Source: QNFN01 sp964195335 (GTDB lineage: Bacteria > Pseudomonadota > Gammaproteobacteria > QNFN01). Taken from it: a stretch of DNA of 9,002 nucleotides. The notes beneath the pieces are model-generated. The model was not told where the DNA came from, did not search any database, and saw nothing but the letters and a program-made list of their open reading frames with translations. Location of the stretch: contig CAXMPC010000007.1 in the NCBI GenBank assembly GCA_964195335.1, positions 1 through 9,002 of the forward strand, written 5' to 3'. This document shows, piece by piece, positions 1-6,433 of the stretch; within the stretch, counting starts at the first letter, position 1; each line of letters begins with the position of its first letter. The position numbers and the translations under genes are program-made.

Positions 1-16
1 TCTTTTCGTCAGCCAC
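1..16 (-). CDS. qmoB: QmoB start (partial, runs off the left edge)
   Basis: Only the first five codons are visible, reading M-A-D-E-K from a GTG start. The start lies three bases past the qmoA stop and has a good GGAGGA ribosome binding site seven bases upstream, inside the end of qmoA. In known qmo operons qmoA is followed directly by qmoB, a larger HdrA/MvhD-like flavoprotein of the Qmo complex. The identity therefore rests on gene order, not on the five residues. Translation is probably coupled to qmoA. HdrA-like or another Qmo subunit would be the alternative. Confidence 0.55.
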
Positions 17-19
17 GTC

Positions 20-1300
20 TCATTCCTCCGTCGCCGCGACCCGGTTGACCACCTGGATCGCACGCAGTGTCGCCGCCGTCGCGTTCTGGACCGAGCGGTT
101 GACGTCCAGCGCATCGCTGGCGCAGCCGGCTCCAAAGATGCCGTCGCCGTTCGGGGTCACAAAACCGAACGCGTCGCCGCTGACCGTCGCCGGGATGGCA
201 TCGGCCGGGACGCTTGGCTCCATGCCGGTGGCCAGCACGACCAGGTCGTGGGCGTTGCTGTAGCGGTGGTAGCCCTCGGTGTCGACGCCGTGCAGCACCA
301 GCCCCTGGGAGTCGCGATGCTCGGTGATGCTGGCGACCTTCGACTTGACGAACTTGACGTTCGGATCGTCCTGCACCTGGCGGTAGAAGTCGTCGATACG
401 GTCGATGGCGCGGATGTCGATGTAGTAGACCGTCGAGCTGGCGTCGTCGCCGAATTGCTCGCGCACGTAGGTGGTCTGTTTCAGCGATGCCATGCAGCAG
501 ATCCGCGAGCAGTGCAGCAGGTGATTGCTGTCGCGCGAGCCGGCGCACTGGATGAAGGCGACGTTGGTCGGCGGCTGGCCGTCGGAGGGACGCAGGATCT
601 TGCCGCCGGTTGGACCGAAGGGGTCGAGCATGCGCTCGAACTCCATGTTGGTGACGACGTTGGCGAAGCGGCCGTGGCCGTAGGGCTGGATCTTCCCGGC
701 GTCGTAAGGTTTCCAGCCGGTGGCCCAGATCACGGCGCCGACCTTGAGTTCCAGTGTCTCCTCGGTCATGTTGAGATCGATGGCGTCGACCTTGCACGCC
801 GCCCTGGCCTTGTCGGCGTCCGGGGTGCCGATCACCCGCGGATCGAGGACGTAGCGTTGCGGCCAGGCCATGTTGAAGGGCAGGTAGGCGCCTTTGCGCT
901 GGCTCATGCCGAAGTCGAACTCGTTGTCGAACTCGGCCTCGACGGCATCGGCGCAGTCGCCGCAGGCGGTGCAGTTGTCGTTGACGTGACGCGGGGTGAG
1001 CTTGATCGTGGCGCTGAAGTCGCCGGACTCGCCGTCGATAGCCGTTACCTCGGCCATGGTCAGCACGCGCAGGTTGCGATTGGCCTTGAGCCGGCGGAAA
1101 TTGATCTCCAGCCCGCAGGTCGGGAAGCAGAGCTTGGGAAAATACTTATAGAGCTGGGTCACCCGGCCGCCCACGCTCGGGCCCTTCTCGACCAGGATCA
1201 CCTGCTTGCCGCACTCGGCGGCCTCCAGGGCCGCGGTCAGGCCGCTGATTCCGCCACCCACGACCAGGATGGTCTGGTTGGTCGCGACTACGTCCGTCAT
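20..1300 (-). CDS. qmoA: QmoA, quinone-interacting membrane-bound oxidoreductase subunit A
   Basis: QmoA is a soluble, FAD-binding, HdrA-like subunit of the QmoABC complex. The complex links APS reductase to the quinone pool in dissimilatory sulfur metabolism; in sulfur oxidisers electrons would flow from APS formation to quinone. The 426-residue product has an N-terminal Rossmann motif VVGGGISG (13-20) and GGRV (44-47). It has the HdrA-type CFPTCG (58-63), a ferredoxin-like CTACGDC (110-116), and the hallmark CAGSRD (252-257) followed by HCSRICCM (263-270) and SLKQTTYVRE. A second FAD-domain glycine motif, ATGM, lies at 357-360. The first Fe-S motif has only three cysteines (110, 113, 116; V120 sits where a fourth would be), and the second cluster region keeps only C169. 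The start at 1300 is chosen because GGAGGT (1307-1312) lies six bases upstream; an in-frame ATG at 1345 would add 15 non-family residues. Family length is about 410-420. I am sure of the family and fairly sure of QmoA over other HdrA paralogues. Confidence 0.93.
   Translation of the reverse strand: MTDVVATNQTILVVGGGISGLTAALEAAECGKQVILVEKGPSVGGRVTQLYKYFPKLCFPTCGLEINFRRLKANRNLRVLTMAEVTAIDGESGDFSATIKLTPRHVNDNCTACGDCADAVEAEFDNEFDFGMSQRKGAYLPFNMAWPQRYVLDPRVIGTPDADKARAACKVDAIDLNMTEETLELKVGAVIWATGWKPYDAGKIQPYGHGRFANVVTNMEFERMLDPFGPTGGKILRPSDGQPPTNVAFIQCAGSRDSNHLLHCSRICCMASLKQTTYVREQFGDDASSTVYYIDIRAIDRIDDFYRQVQDDPNVKFVKSKVASITEHRDSQGLVLHGVDTEGYHRYSNAHDLVVLATGMEPSVPADAIPATVSGDAFGFVTPNGDGIFGAGCASDALDVNRSVQNATAATLRAIQVVNRVAATEE
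24..29 (-). promoter_or_regulatory. Ribosome binding site for qmoB
   Basis: On the minus strand this reads GGAGGA, seven bases before the GTG codon at 16. It overlaps the last codons of qmoA. It decides the qmoB start and suggests translational coupling of the two subunits. Confidence 0.6.
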
Positions 1301-1336
1301 TCGTCTACCTCCGCCTGGGTCGCACGTGCCATAGGT

Positions 1337-1354
1337 CGGCAGCATTTTCTGCCG
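1337..1354 (-). promoter_or_regulatory. Small hairpin in the qmoA leader
   Basis: CGGCAG and CTGCCG form a perfect six-base-pair stem around a six-base AT-rich loop. It lies about 37 bases upstream of the qmoA start, on the minus-strand transcript. There is no U-tract, so it is not an obvious terminator. It could be an mRNA-stabilising 5' element or chance. Confidence 0.3.
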
Positions 1355-1666
1355 CGGTCCTTCACAACAGGGCTAGTGCACTTTGTTCTTTGGGTCTGTG
1401 CCGTACAGCAAGGATAGGGAGGCACTCGGCGGCACGGTATTTCCCATAGGGGATAAGGCTTACCAGTATGCAGCGATGGGCCACGTTGCTGGATTCCCGC
1501 GTGAAAATCCAAGTGAATCTATCTAGGCACCCATAAGTAAATCTAATTGTTGCGCTTGTCACTGCTTATGGAGTGGCTGTCGGATGTCGGCCAACTGCCG
1601 TCTCGGCTGGCGGGCGAGCCTGAGGGCGAAATGTCCATCTCTTCCAAGATGAGGCGTGGAGGCCGG

Positions 1667-1687
1667 AATTATTCATACAAAATAATT
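1667..1687. repeat. Inverted repeat, possible operator upstream of the doxX-family gene
   Basis: AATTATT and AATAATT are perfect seven-base arms separated by CATACAA. The repeat sits just upstream of a perfect TATAAT at 1692-1697. With a 17-base spacer, the -35 position of that -10 (TTATTC, 1669-1674) falls inside the repeat. That -35 is a poor match, which would fit a promoter needing an activator bound here. No specific regulator is recognised, and AT-rich DNA yields such repeats easily. Confidence 0.35.
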
Positions 1688-1718
1688 GAATTATAATGTC
1701 AGGAATATCCGATTTAAT

Positions 1719-1746
1719 TTGGCATGGTTAGGTTTTATTGTATTAA
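1719..1746 (+). promoter_or_regulatory. Candidate sigma70 promoter for the doxX-family gene
   Basis: TTGGCA (-35, five of six matches) is followed after 16 bases by TATTAA (-10, four of six). A transcript starting near 1753 would have a leader of about 55 bases before the ATG at 1808. The perfect TATAAT at 1692-1697 is an alternative -10 with a poor -35. Which one is used cannot be decided from sequence. Confidence 0.4.
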
Positions 1747-1776
1747 ACATCAGCTATGACGCTGCATTAAATATCA
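1742..1776 (+). repeat. Pair of 11-base direct repeats in the doxX leader
   Basis: ATTAAACATCA (1742-1752) and ATTAAATATCA (1766-1776) match at ten of eleven positions and start 24 bases apart. The first overlaps the candidate -10 element and the second lies in the 5' leader. They could be tandem sites for a regulator, but the function is unknown. Confidence 0.35.
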
Positions 1777-1807
1777 CCAGTCAAATAGACCGATTAAGGA
1801 GAATGAA

Positions 1808-2287
1808 ATGGCTAGCAACGCGATCAATCGTCTTTTGGCCACCAACGGCCAACTCGGTAGCCTCGCGCTTCGCCTCCCGATGGGGATCATCTTCATGGCC
1901 CACGGGGCGCAGAAGCTGTTCGGCCTGTTCGGCGGTTACGGCCTCGAGGGTACCGGGCAGTGGATGGCTTCCATCGGCCTCGAACCGGGTTACCTGATGG
2001 CCTTGCTGGCCGGCTCCGGCGAGTTCTTCGGTGGCCTGGCGATCCTGCTTGGCCTGCTTACCCGCCCGGCGGCGGCCGTGCTCGCATTCACCATGGTGGT
2101 GGCGATCACCAGCGTGCACCTCGGCAACGGCCTGTTCATGAGCGGCAACGGCTACGAGTTCGGACTGGCTTTGCTCTCCGGTTCGGTCGCGCTCGCCCTG
2201 CTCGGCGGCGGTCGCTGGTCGCTGGACCGGGTGCTGGTCTCGCCCCGGGCGGCATTCGACCGGCAGGCGGTCCCGGTTCACGGCTGA
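1808..2287 (+). CDS. DoxX family membrane protein
   Basis: This is a 159-residue integral membrane protein of the DoxX/YphA type. Four hydrophobic segments are visible at about residues 16-33, 61-83, 86-106 and 115-133. Family signatures include RLPMGIIFMAHGAQKLFG near residues 22-39, GSGEFFGGLAILLGLLTRP (69-87) and GYEFGLALLSGSVALALLGGGRWSLDR near the C-terminus. An AAGGAGA ribosome binding site (1796-1802) supports the start at 1808. The overlapping ATG at 1803 is in another frame. Known relatives range from the small subunit of archaeal thiosulfate:quinone oxidoreductase to oxidative-stress membrane proteins, and most bacterial members have no assigned reaction. The gene is divergent from qmoA, so a sulfur-related role is conceivable but is inference from location only. 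It appears to be a single-gene unit ending at the hairpin at 2310. Confidence 0.88.
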   Translation: MASNAINRLLATNGQLGSLALRLPMGIIFMAHGAQKLFGLFGGYGLEGTGQWMASIGLEPGYLMALLAGSGEFFGGLAILLGLLTRPAAAVLAFTMVVAITSVHLGNGLFMSGNGYEFGLALLSGSVALALLGGGRWSLDRVLVSPRAAFDRQAVPVHG

Positions 2288-2309
2288 TCCGGCCGAAACC
2301 GATGGCATT

Positions 2310-2337
2310 GGAAAGCTCCGCTTCGGCGGAGCTTTCC
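2310..2337 (+). terminator. UUCG-capped hairpin terminator between converging genes
   Basis: A perfect 12-base-pair stem (GGAAAGCTCCGC with GCGGAGCTTTCC) closes on a TTCG tetraloop. It begins 22 bases after the doxX-family stop. The base of the stem is A/T-containing, but the usual run of Ts after it is replaced by CTGTTGG, so termination may be less efficient than in the classic form. It also lies 52 bases past the end of the converging degQ gene and could act on both strands, although there is no U-run on the minus side either. Confidence 0.75.
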
Positions 2338-2389
2338 CTGTTGGAGCTGCCGTGTCATGCAGGTCGCGTTCTATCGTGGATCAACCGTC

Positions 2390-3763
2390 CTAGCGCACCA
2401 GGATGAACAGGGCTCGTCGACCCCGCTGGATGTTGAGCAGCAGCTGACCGCCGCTGGCGTCAATGGTGCCGAGTTCGACCACCGAACTCACCGGGCGCCG
2501 GTTCATCGACAGGATGACGTCGCCCTCCCTGATACCGTTACCCCAGGCCGGACCGTTCCGCTCGACCTCGCTGACCAGCACCCCACGGACACGCCCGTAG
2601 AGCGGGTGGGTGGGATCGAGGTCACGTAACCGGGCCCCGGCCAGACGCCGGTCGATGGTGTCGCCGTCGACCAGGCTGACACTGGCCTGGGTGGCTTCGG
2701 CCACTTCGAGTTGCAGGGTCCGTGGCCGGCCGTCGCGAACGATACCAAGCTCGATCACCTCGCCGATGCGATGCAGGCCGACGGCGTTGCGCAACTGGGA
2801 CGCGCTACGCAGGGGTTTGCCGTTGACCGCGACGATCGCGTCGCCCGGACGCAGCCCGGCCCGCTCGGCCGGGGAGTCCGCGATCACCTGGGAGACGACG
2901 GCACCGCGCCGCTGCTCGAGTCCGAACGCCTCGGCCAGTTGCGGGGTCAGGTCCTGCAGGGCGATCCCGAGTTGGCCGCGGCGGACCTCGCCGTGCTGCA
3001 CCAACTGCTCGACCAGCTCGCTGACCATGTTGGCCGGGATGGCGAAGCCGATACCGACGTTGCCGCCCGATGGGGCGAGGATCGCGGTGTTGATGCCGAT
3101 CAGCTCGCCGTTGAGGTTGACCAGCGCCCCGCCTGAGTTGCCGGGATTAATCGAGGCGTCGGTCTGGATGAAATCCTCGTAGCCCTCGATGCCGAGGCCG
3201 CTGCGGCCGAGCGCGCTGACGATGCCCGAGGTAACGGTCTGGCCCAGGCCGAACGGGTTGCCGATTGCGACCACGAAATCACCGACCCGGAGCCGGTCCG
3301 AGTCGGCCAGCGCGACCGCGCTCAGGCCGTCGGCCTCGATCTGGACCACGGCGACGTCGGCCTCGGGATCGGAGCCGACCAGCGTCGCCGGCAGCTCACG
3401 GCCGTCGCGCAGGGTCACGGTGATCGTTTGTGCCTTGGCGATGACGTGGTGGTTGGTGACCACGTAGCCCTGGCTGGCGTCGATGATCACTCCCGAGCCG
3501 AGGCTCTGGCTCGGTCGCTTGCGCCGTGGCGCGGGCAGGTCGAAGAAGCGGCGAAAGAACGGGTCGCTGAGCAGGGGGTTCTCGCGTTGACGTACGCGAT
3601 CACGCGTGGCGATGTTGACCACCGCGGGTGTCACCCGTTCGAGCATCGGCGCCAGGGTCGGCAACGGCCGGCCGTCGGCCTCGACCGGAAGGGCGGCTTC
3701 GGCATTGAGGGTGGTGAGGCCCAGTGCGAGTGCGGCCAGGCTGCAGCGCAGGGTCAGGTTCAT
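2390..3763 (-). CDS. degQ: DegQ/DegP-type periplasmic serine endoprotease
   Basis: This is an HtrA-family trypsin-like protease and chaperone acting on misfolded proteins in the periplasm. Numbering is from the first ATG (3769). A signal peptide ends near AEA (24-26). The protease domain carries H108 (TNHHV), D138 (EADVAV) and S212 in GNSGG, so the catalytic triad is intact. PDZ1 spans about 263-357 and PDZ2 about 373-457, and the C-terminus ends FILVR, as DegQ proteins typically end in a similar hydrophobic stretch. The sequence around TDASINPGNSGGALVNLNGE (203-222) resembles E. coli DegQ more than MucD. The linker between the first beta strand and the protease core is short, also DegQ-like. 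Two ATGs lie six bases apart. GAGG (3770-3773) abuts the upper one but is six bases from the lower one, so I take 3763 (457 residues). It converges with the doxX-family gene and looks monocistronic. No sigmaE-type promoter could be recognised. Confidence 0.93.
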   Translation of the reverse strand: MNLTLRCSLAALALGLTTLNAEAALPVEADGRPLPTLAPMLERVTPAVVNIATRDRVRQRENPLLSDPFFRRFFDLPAPRRKRPSQSLGSGVIIDASQGYVVTNHHVIAKAQTITVTLRDGRELPATLVGSDPEADVAVVQIEADGLSAVALADSDRLRVGDFVVAIGNPFGLGQTVTSGIVSALGRSGLGIEGYEDFIQTDASINPGNSGGALVNLNGELIGINTAILAPSGGNVGIGFAIPANMVSELVEQLVQHGEVRRGQLGIALQDLTPQLAEAFGLEQRRGAVVSQVIADSPAERAGLRPGDAIVAVNGKPLRSASQLRNAVGLHRIGEVIELGIVRDGRPRTLQLEVAEATQASVSLVDGDTIDRRLAGARLRDLDPTHPLYGRVRGVLVSEVERNGPAWGNGIREGDVILSMNRRPVSSVVELGTIDASGGQLLLNIQRGRRALFILVR

Positions 3764-3781
3764 ACGCATCCTCGGTTCTCT

Positions 3782-3791
3782 ATAACGTTAT
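3782..3791. repeat. Ten-base palindrome just upstream of degQ
   Basis: ATAACGTTAT is perfectly self-complementary and ends nine bases upstream of the degQ ribosome binding site on the minus strand. It could be part of a -10 region (TATAGA or CATAAC on the minus strand) or a small operator. No matching -35 was found, so its role is open. Confidence 0.25.
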
Positions 3792-4024
3792 GCCGTGGTG
3801 TTCTGCTGGATGCCGGGCGTTGGAGCGGATACTGATTGAGTCCCCATTGGACCTCATGCCTATGGCCTGATCGTAGTCACGATGATGCCCTATCGCAGGG
3901 TGGCCCGTCGCCCGGCATGGTGGGCATCACCGCCAGGTCGCTGGATGGCATCCAGTGATTTTAATGGCCTGTCGGAGTCCGTCACGTGGCGCCGGGGACG
4001 ATCCGTGGTCAGGCTGTGCTATGG
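3792..4024. other. Intergenic stretch upstream of degQ and of the nrdJ control region
   Basis: I see no gene here. A 72-codon plus-strand frame from 3882 reads through repetitive GC-rich sequence into AT-rich DNA and has no family resemblance. Two inverted repeats are visible: ATCGT-N4-ACGAT at 3870-3883, and a hairpin at 3939-3957 (CTGGAT-GGC-ATCCAG extended by two pairs, one a G-U wobble). The second is followed by ATTTTAAT and so resembles a weak plus-strand terminator, but no plus-strand gene ends nearby. A degQ promoter must lie here but is not recognisable. Confidence 0.5.
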
Positions 4025-4040
4025 GCACAAGATGTTGTGT
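4025..4040. promoter_or_regulatory. NrdR-like box 1, upstream of nrdJa
   Basis: GCACAAGATGTTGTGT closely resembles known NrdR boxes, whose general pattern is ACACWAnATnTWGTGT. It is a near-palindrome. NrdR is the nucleotide-sensing repressor of ribonucleotide reductase operons, which fits the gene downstream. Its distance from the main predicted promoter (about 100 bases upstream of the -35) is unusual. Confidence 0.65.
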
Positions 4041-4054
4041 TTTGTTGTTGCAAT

Positions 4055-4070
4055 GCAAAATCATTCGTGT
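4055..4070. promoter_or_regulatory. Degenerate NrdR-like half-matching box
   Basis: GCAAAATCATTCGTGT keeps the GTGT end and several inner positions of an NrdR box. It lies 30 bases from box 1, close to the three-helical-turn separation usual for paired NrdR sites. Five of the twelve constrained positions deviate, so it may be a weak partner site or chance. Confidence 0.3.
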
Positions 4071-4081
4071 ATCTATATGAA

Positions 4082-4109
4082 TTGTAAAAAGAATTCGTAA
4101 CTATATGAT
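4082..4109 (+). promoter_or_regulatory. Secondary candidate promoter in the AT-rich nrdJ control region
   Basis: TTGTAA and TATGAT are separated by 16 bases within a strongly AT-rich block (about 4041-4138). The -10 match is five of six and the -35 four of six. AT-rich DNA makes chance matches likely; the promoter at 4139 is better. This block could equally serve as an UP element for it. Confidence 0.3.
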
Positions 4110-4138
4110 ATATATATGGATTACATAAGAAAAACGGC

Positions 4139-4166
4139 TTGACAAAGGGCTTGGACGAGGTCTAAT
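4139..4166 (+). promoter_or_regulatory. Main sigma70 promoter of the nrdJ operon
   Basis: A perfect TTGACA -35 is followed after 16 bases by TCTAAT, five of six to the -10 consensus. AT-rich sequence (AAGAAAAAC) directly upstream resembles an UP element. Transcription would start near 4173, giving a leader of about 95 bases. The perfect NrdR-like palindrome begins about seven bases past that start point. Confidence 0.7.
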
Positions 4167-4179
4167 CTCATTCGTGGCG

Positions 4180-4195
4180 ACACAACATGTTGTGT
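4180..4195. promoter_or_regulatory. NrdR-like box 2, perfect palindrome at the nrdJ start point
   Basis: ACACAACATGTTGTGT is a perfect 16-base palindrome and fits the NrdR box pattern with at most one deviation. It lies just downstream of the predicted transcription start, where a bound repressor would block RNA polymerase. It shares the core ATGTTGTGT with box 1, 155 bases upstream. Together the two sites argue for NrdR control of this class II reductase. Confidence 0.72.
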
Positions 4196-4210
4196 TTCTG
4201 CCCGACGACG

Positions 4211-4223
4211 GCCCGCAAAGGGC
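4211..4223 (+). promoter_or_regulatory. Small leader hairpin upstream of nrdJa
   Basis: GCCC and GGGC form a four-base-pair stem around GCAAA in the predicted 5' leader. No cobalamin riboswitch core is visible (no GCCACTG B12-box). A perfect TATAAT follows at 4231-4236 but has no -35 at a suitable distance. The hairpin is short and may be chance. Confidence 0.2.
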
Positions 4224-4267
4224 ATGAACCTATAATCAGATCAATAACCTGGGGGAAGAAGCCCGTC

Positions 4268-6406
4268 ATGAAACCGGCTCGTCTTAAACTCGTATCAGAG
4301 GATGCCGCAGCGATTCCGTTGCAGGATGCATCGCACGACATCTGGGATAAGAAATACCGCCTCAAGAGCAAGGATGGTGACATCCTCGACCAGAAGGTCG
4401 ACGACACCTACCGTCGCGTTGCGCGTGCGCTGGCCGACGTCGAGGCCACGCCCGAATTGCGTGAGAGCTGGTTCGAGCGCTTCGTCTGGGCGTTACGCCA
4501 GGGTGCGATCCCGGCCGGACGCATCGTCTCCAACGCCGGCGCCCAGGAGCACAAGCCGGCCACTTCGACCATCAACTGCACCGTCTCGGGCACGGTCCGC
4601 GACTCCATGGACGACATCCTCGGCAAGGTGCACGAGGCCGGCCTGACGTTGCGTGCCGGCTGCGGCATCGGCTACGAGTTCTCGACCCTGCGACCGAAGG
4701 GGGCGTTCGTCGCCGGCGCCGGGGCGTACACCTCGGGCCCGCTGTCGTTCATGGATATCTACGACAAGATGTGTTTCACCGTCTCCTCCGCCGGCGGTCG
4801 CCGCGGGGCGCAGATGGCGACCTTCGACGTCGGTCACCCGGATGTCATCGACTTCATCCGTGCCAAGCGCGAGGACGGGCGCCTGCGCCAGTTCAACCTG
4901 TCGCTGCTGGTGACCAGGGAGTTCATGGAGGCGGTGCGCGCGGACGGCATGTGGGCGCTGGCGTTTCCGATCTCGCGCAAGGAGGCCGAGGTCGACGGTG
5001 TCGATCTCGACGACGTCGAGCAGGTGATCTGGCGCGACTGGCCGGTGCAGCAGGGCTACGTCACCGATGCCACCGGGCAGGTTGCGTGCAAGGTCTACAA
5101 GCGGCTGCGCGCGCGCCGGTTGTGGGATCTGATCATGACCTCGACCTACGATTTCGCCGAGCCGGGGTTCATCCTGATCGACGCCTACAACGAGATGAAC
5201 AACAACTGGTTCTGCGAGAACATCCGCGCCACCAACCCGTGCGGCGAACAGGGCCTGCCGCCGTACGGTTCCTGCCTGCTCGGCTCGATCAATCTGACCA
5301 AGTTCGTCCGTGCCCCGTTCACCGACGACGCGCGGTTCGACTGGGAGACCTTCGACGAGGTTGTCACCACCTTCACCCGCATGCTCGACAACGTGGTCGA
5401 GATCAACGGCCTGCCGCTCGAGGGGCAGCGTCGCGAGATCGAGCGCAAGCGCCGTCACGGCATGGGTTACCTCGGCCTCGGTTCGACCCTGACCATGCTG
5501 GGCATGGGCTATGGCTCGCCGAAATCGGTCGAGTTCACTGAACGGGTCACGCGCGAAATGGCGCTGGTCGGCTGGAAGACCGCGCTCGAACTGGCCGAGG
5601 AGAAGGGCCCGGCACCGATCATGGACGAGGAGTTCGAGGTCACCGCCGAGATGCTGCGCAAGCGCCCGGAGATGGTCGAAGATGGCGTCAAGGTCGGTGA
5701 CAAGCTCAAGGGGCGCGTACTGCACGCCCGGTACAGCCGCTACATGCAGCGCATCGGCAGCGTCGCGCCGGAACTGGTCGAGCGACTGGCCGAGGTCGGC
5801 GCACGCTTCACCCACCACAGTTCTATCGCGCCGACCGGCACCATCTCGCTGTCGCTGGCCAACAACGCCTCCAACGGCATCGAGCCGAGTTTCGCCCACC
5901 AGTACTCGCGCAACGTCATCCGCGAGGGCAAGAAGAGCAAGGAGAAGATCGAGGTCTTTTCCTATGAGCTGCTCGCCTACCGGGCCCTGGTCGACGGGAC
6001 GGCGAGTGCCGAGGATGCGTTGCCGGACTACTTTGTCGCCGCTGACGATATTTCGCCGCGCCAGCACGTCGATGTCCAGGCCGCGGCCCAGATCTGGATC
6101 GATTCGTCGATCTCCAAGACCGCCAACGTGCCGACCGACTATCCGTACGAGGAGTTCAAGGACATCTACCTCTACGCCTACGAGCGCGACCTGAAGGGGT
6201 GCACCACGTTCCGCTTCAACCCGTCCGCGTTCCAGGGCGTGCTGGTGAAAGATAAGGACCTGGCCAACACCACCTACCGCTTTGTCCTCGACGACGGTGC
6301 CGTGGTCGAGGTCAAGGGCAACGAAGAGATCGAGTACGACGGCGAAAGCCACACCGCCGCCAACCTCTACGACGCCCTCAAGGAGGGCTACTACGGCAAA
6401 TTCTGA
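4268..6406 (+). CDS. nrdJ: Class II ribonucleotide reductase, catalytic subunit NrdJa (adenosylcobalamin-dependent)
   Basis: This subunit reduces ribonucleotides to deoxyribonucleotides, using adenosylcobalamin to make a thiyl radical; it needs no oxygen. The 712-residue product shows the full catalytic set. C104 in TINCTVSG is one of the two active-site disulfide cysteines. N323, C325 and E327 form NPCGE with the radical cysteine C325, and C336 in YGSCLLGSINL follows, a second conserved cysteine. PTGTIS (522-527) binds substrate phosphate. IWIDSSISKTANVP (609-622) and LKGCTTFRFNPS (642-653) are typical of the class II family. The C-terminal redox cysteines are absent and are instead in the next gene, as in the split NrdJa/NrdJb enzyme of Pseudomonas aeruginosa. 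The frame opens at 4187, but that would start inside the NrdR-like box. ATG 4268 has GGGGGAAG (4251-4258) upstream, somewhat far at 9-11 bases. It starts an operon of at least three genes. Confidence 0.96.
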   Translation: MKPARLKLVSEDAAAIPLQDASHDIWDKKYRLKSKDGDILDQKVDDTYRRVARALADVEATPELRESWFERFVWALRQGAIPAGRIVSNAGAQEHKPATSTINCTVSGTVRDSMDDILGKVHEAGLTLRAGCGIGYEFSTLRPKGAFVAGAGAYTSGPLSFMDIYDKMCFTVSSAGGRRGAQMATFDVGHPDVIDFIRAKREDGRLRQFNLSLLVTREFMEAVRADGMWALAFPISRKEAEVDGVDLDDVEQVIWRDWPVQQGYVTDATGQVACKVYKRLRARRLWDLIMTSTYDFAEPGFILIDAYNEMNNNWFCENIRATNPCGEQGLPPYGSCLLGSINLTKFVRAPFTDDARFDWETFDEVVTTFTRMLDNVVEINGLPLEGQRREIERKRRHGMGYLGLGSTLTMLGMGYGSPKSVEFTERVTREMALVGWKTALELAEEKGPAPIMDEEFEVTAEMLRKRPEMVEDGVKVGDKLKGRVLHARYSRYMQRIGSVAPELVERLAEVGARFTHHSSIAPTGTISLSLANNASNGIEPSFAHQYSRNVIREGKKSKEKIEVFSYELLAYRALVDGTASAEDALPDYFVAADDISPRQHVDVQAAAQIWIDSSISKTANVPTDYPYEEFKDIYLYAYERDLKGCTTFRFNPSAFQGVLVKDKDLANTTYRFVLDDGAVVEVKGNEEIEYDGESHTAANLYDALKEGYYGKF

Positions 6407-6433
6407 CGCCGTCGCCACCAGCGGGATACGAAC

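Larger units (their letters stand above)
1301..1807. other. Divergent intergenic region between qmoA and the doxX-family gene
   Basis: No convincing gene lies here. Short minus-strand frames between 1297 and 1562 have low-complexity translations without family resemblance. The right third, from about 1667 to 1800, is clearly AT-rich compared with the GC-rich genes and holds the doxX-side promoter elements. The qmoA side has no sigma70-type promoter that I can call with confidence. It does hold a six-base inverted repeat, TGGATT-N10-AATCCA, at 1490-1511, which could be a regulator site for qmoA, but this is only a guess from symmetry. Confidence 0.6.

Noticed and set aside
248..1417. 389-codon plus-strand frame opposite qmoA
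   Set aside because: It is antisense to a clear QmoA, has a repetitive Val/Gly/Ala/Asp composition, and has no ribosome binding site or family resemblance.
1297..1562. Two short minus-strand frames (66 and 71 codons) upstream of qmoA
   Set aside because: They overlap each other in different frames, have no good ribosome binding sites and no coding-like composition.
1720..1740. sigma54-type promoter from TGGCA at 1720-1724
   Set aside because: The required GC element of the -12 part is absent at the right distance.
3882..4100. Small plus-strand protein of 72 residues
   Set aside because: It crosses from GC-rich to AT-rich intergenic DNA, overlaps NrdR box 1, lacks a ribosome binding site and shows no recognisable domain.
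4187..4267. N-terminal extension of nrdJa starting at 4187
   Set aside because: The start would lie within the NrdR-like palindrome and near the transcription start, the added residues do not resemble the family, and the ATG at 4268 has a Shine-Dalgarno-like sequence.
4196..4267. Cobalamin riboswitch in the leader of the B12-dependent reductase
   Set aside because: The leader is too short, and no B12-box (GCCACTG) or other conserved core is visible.
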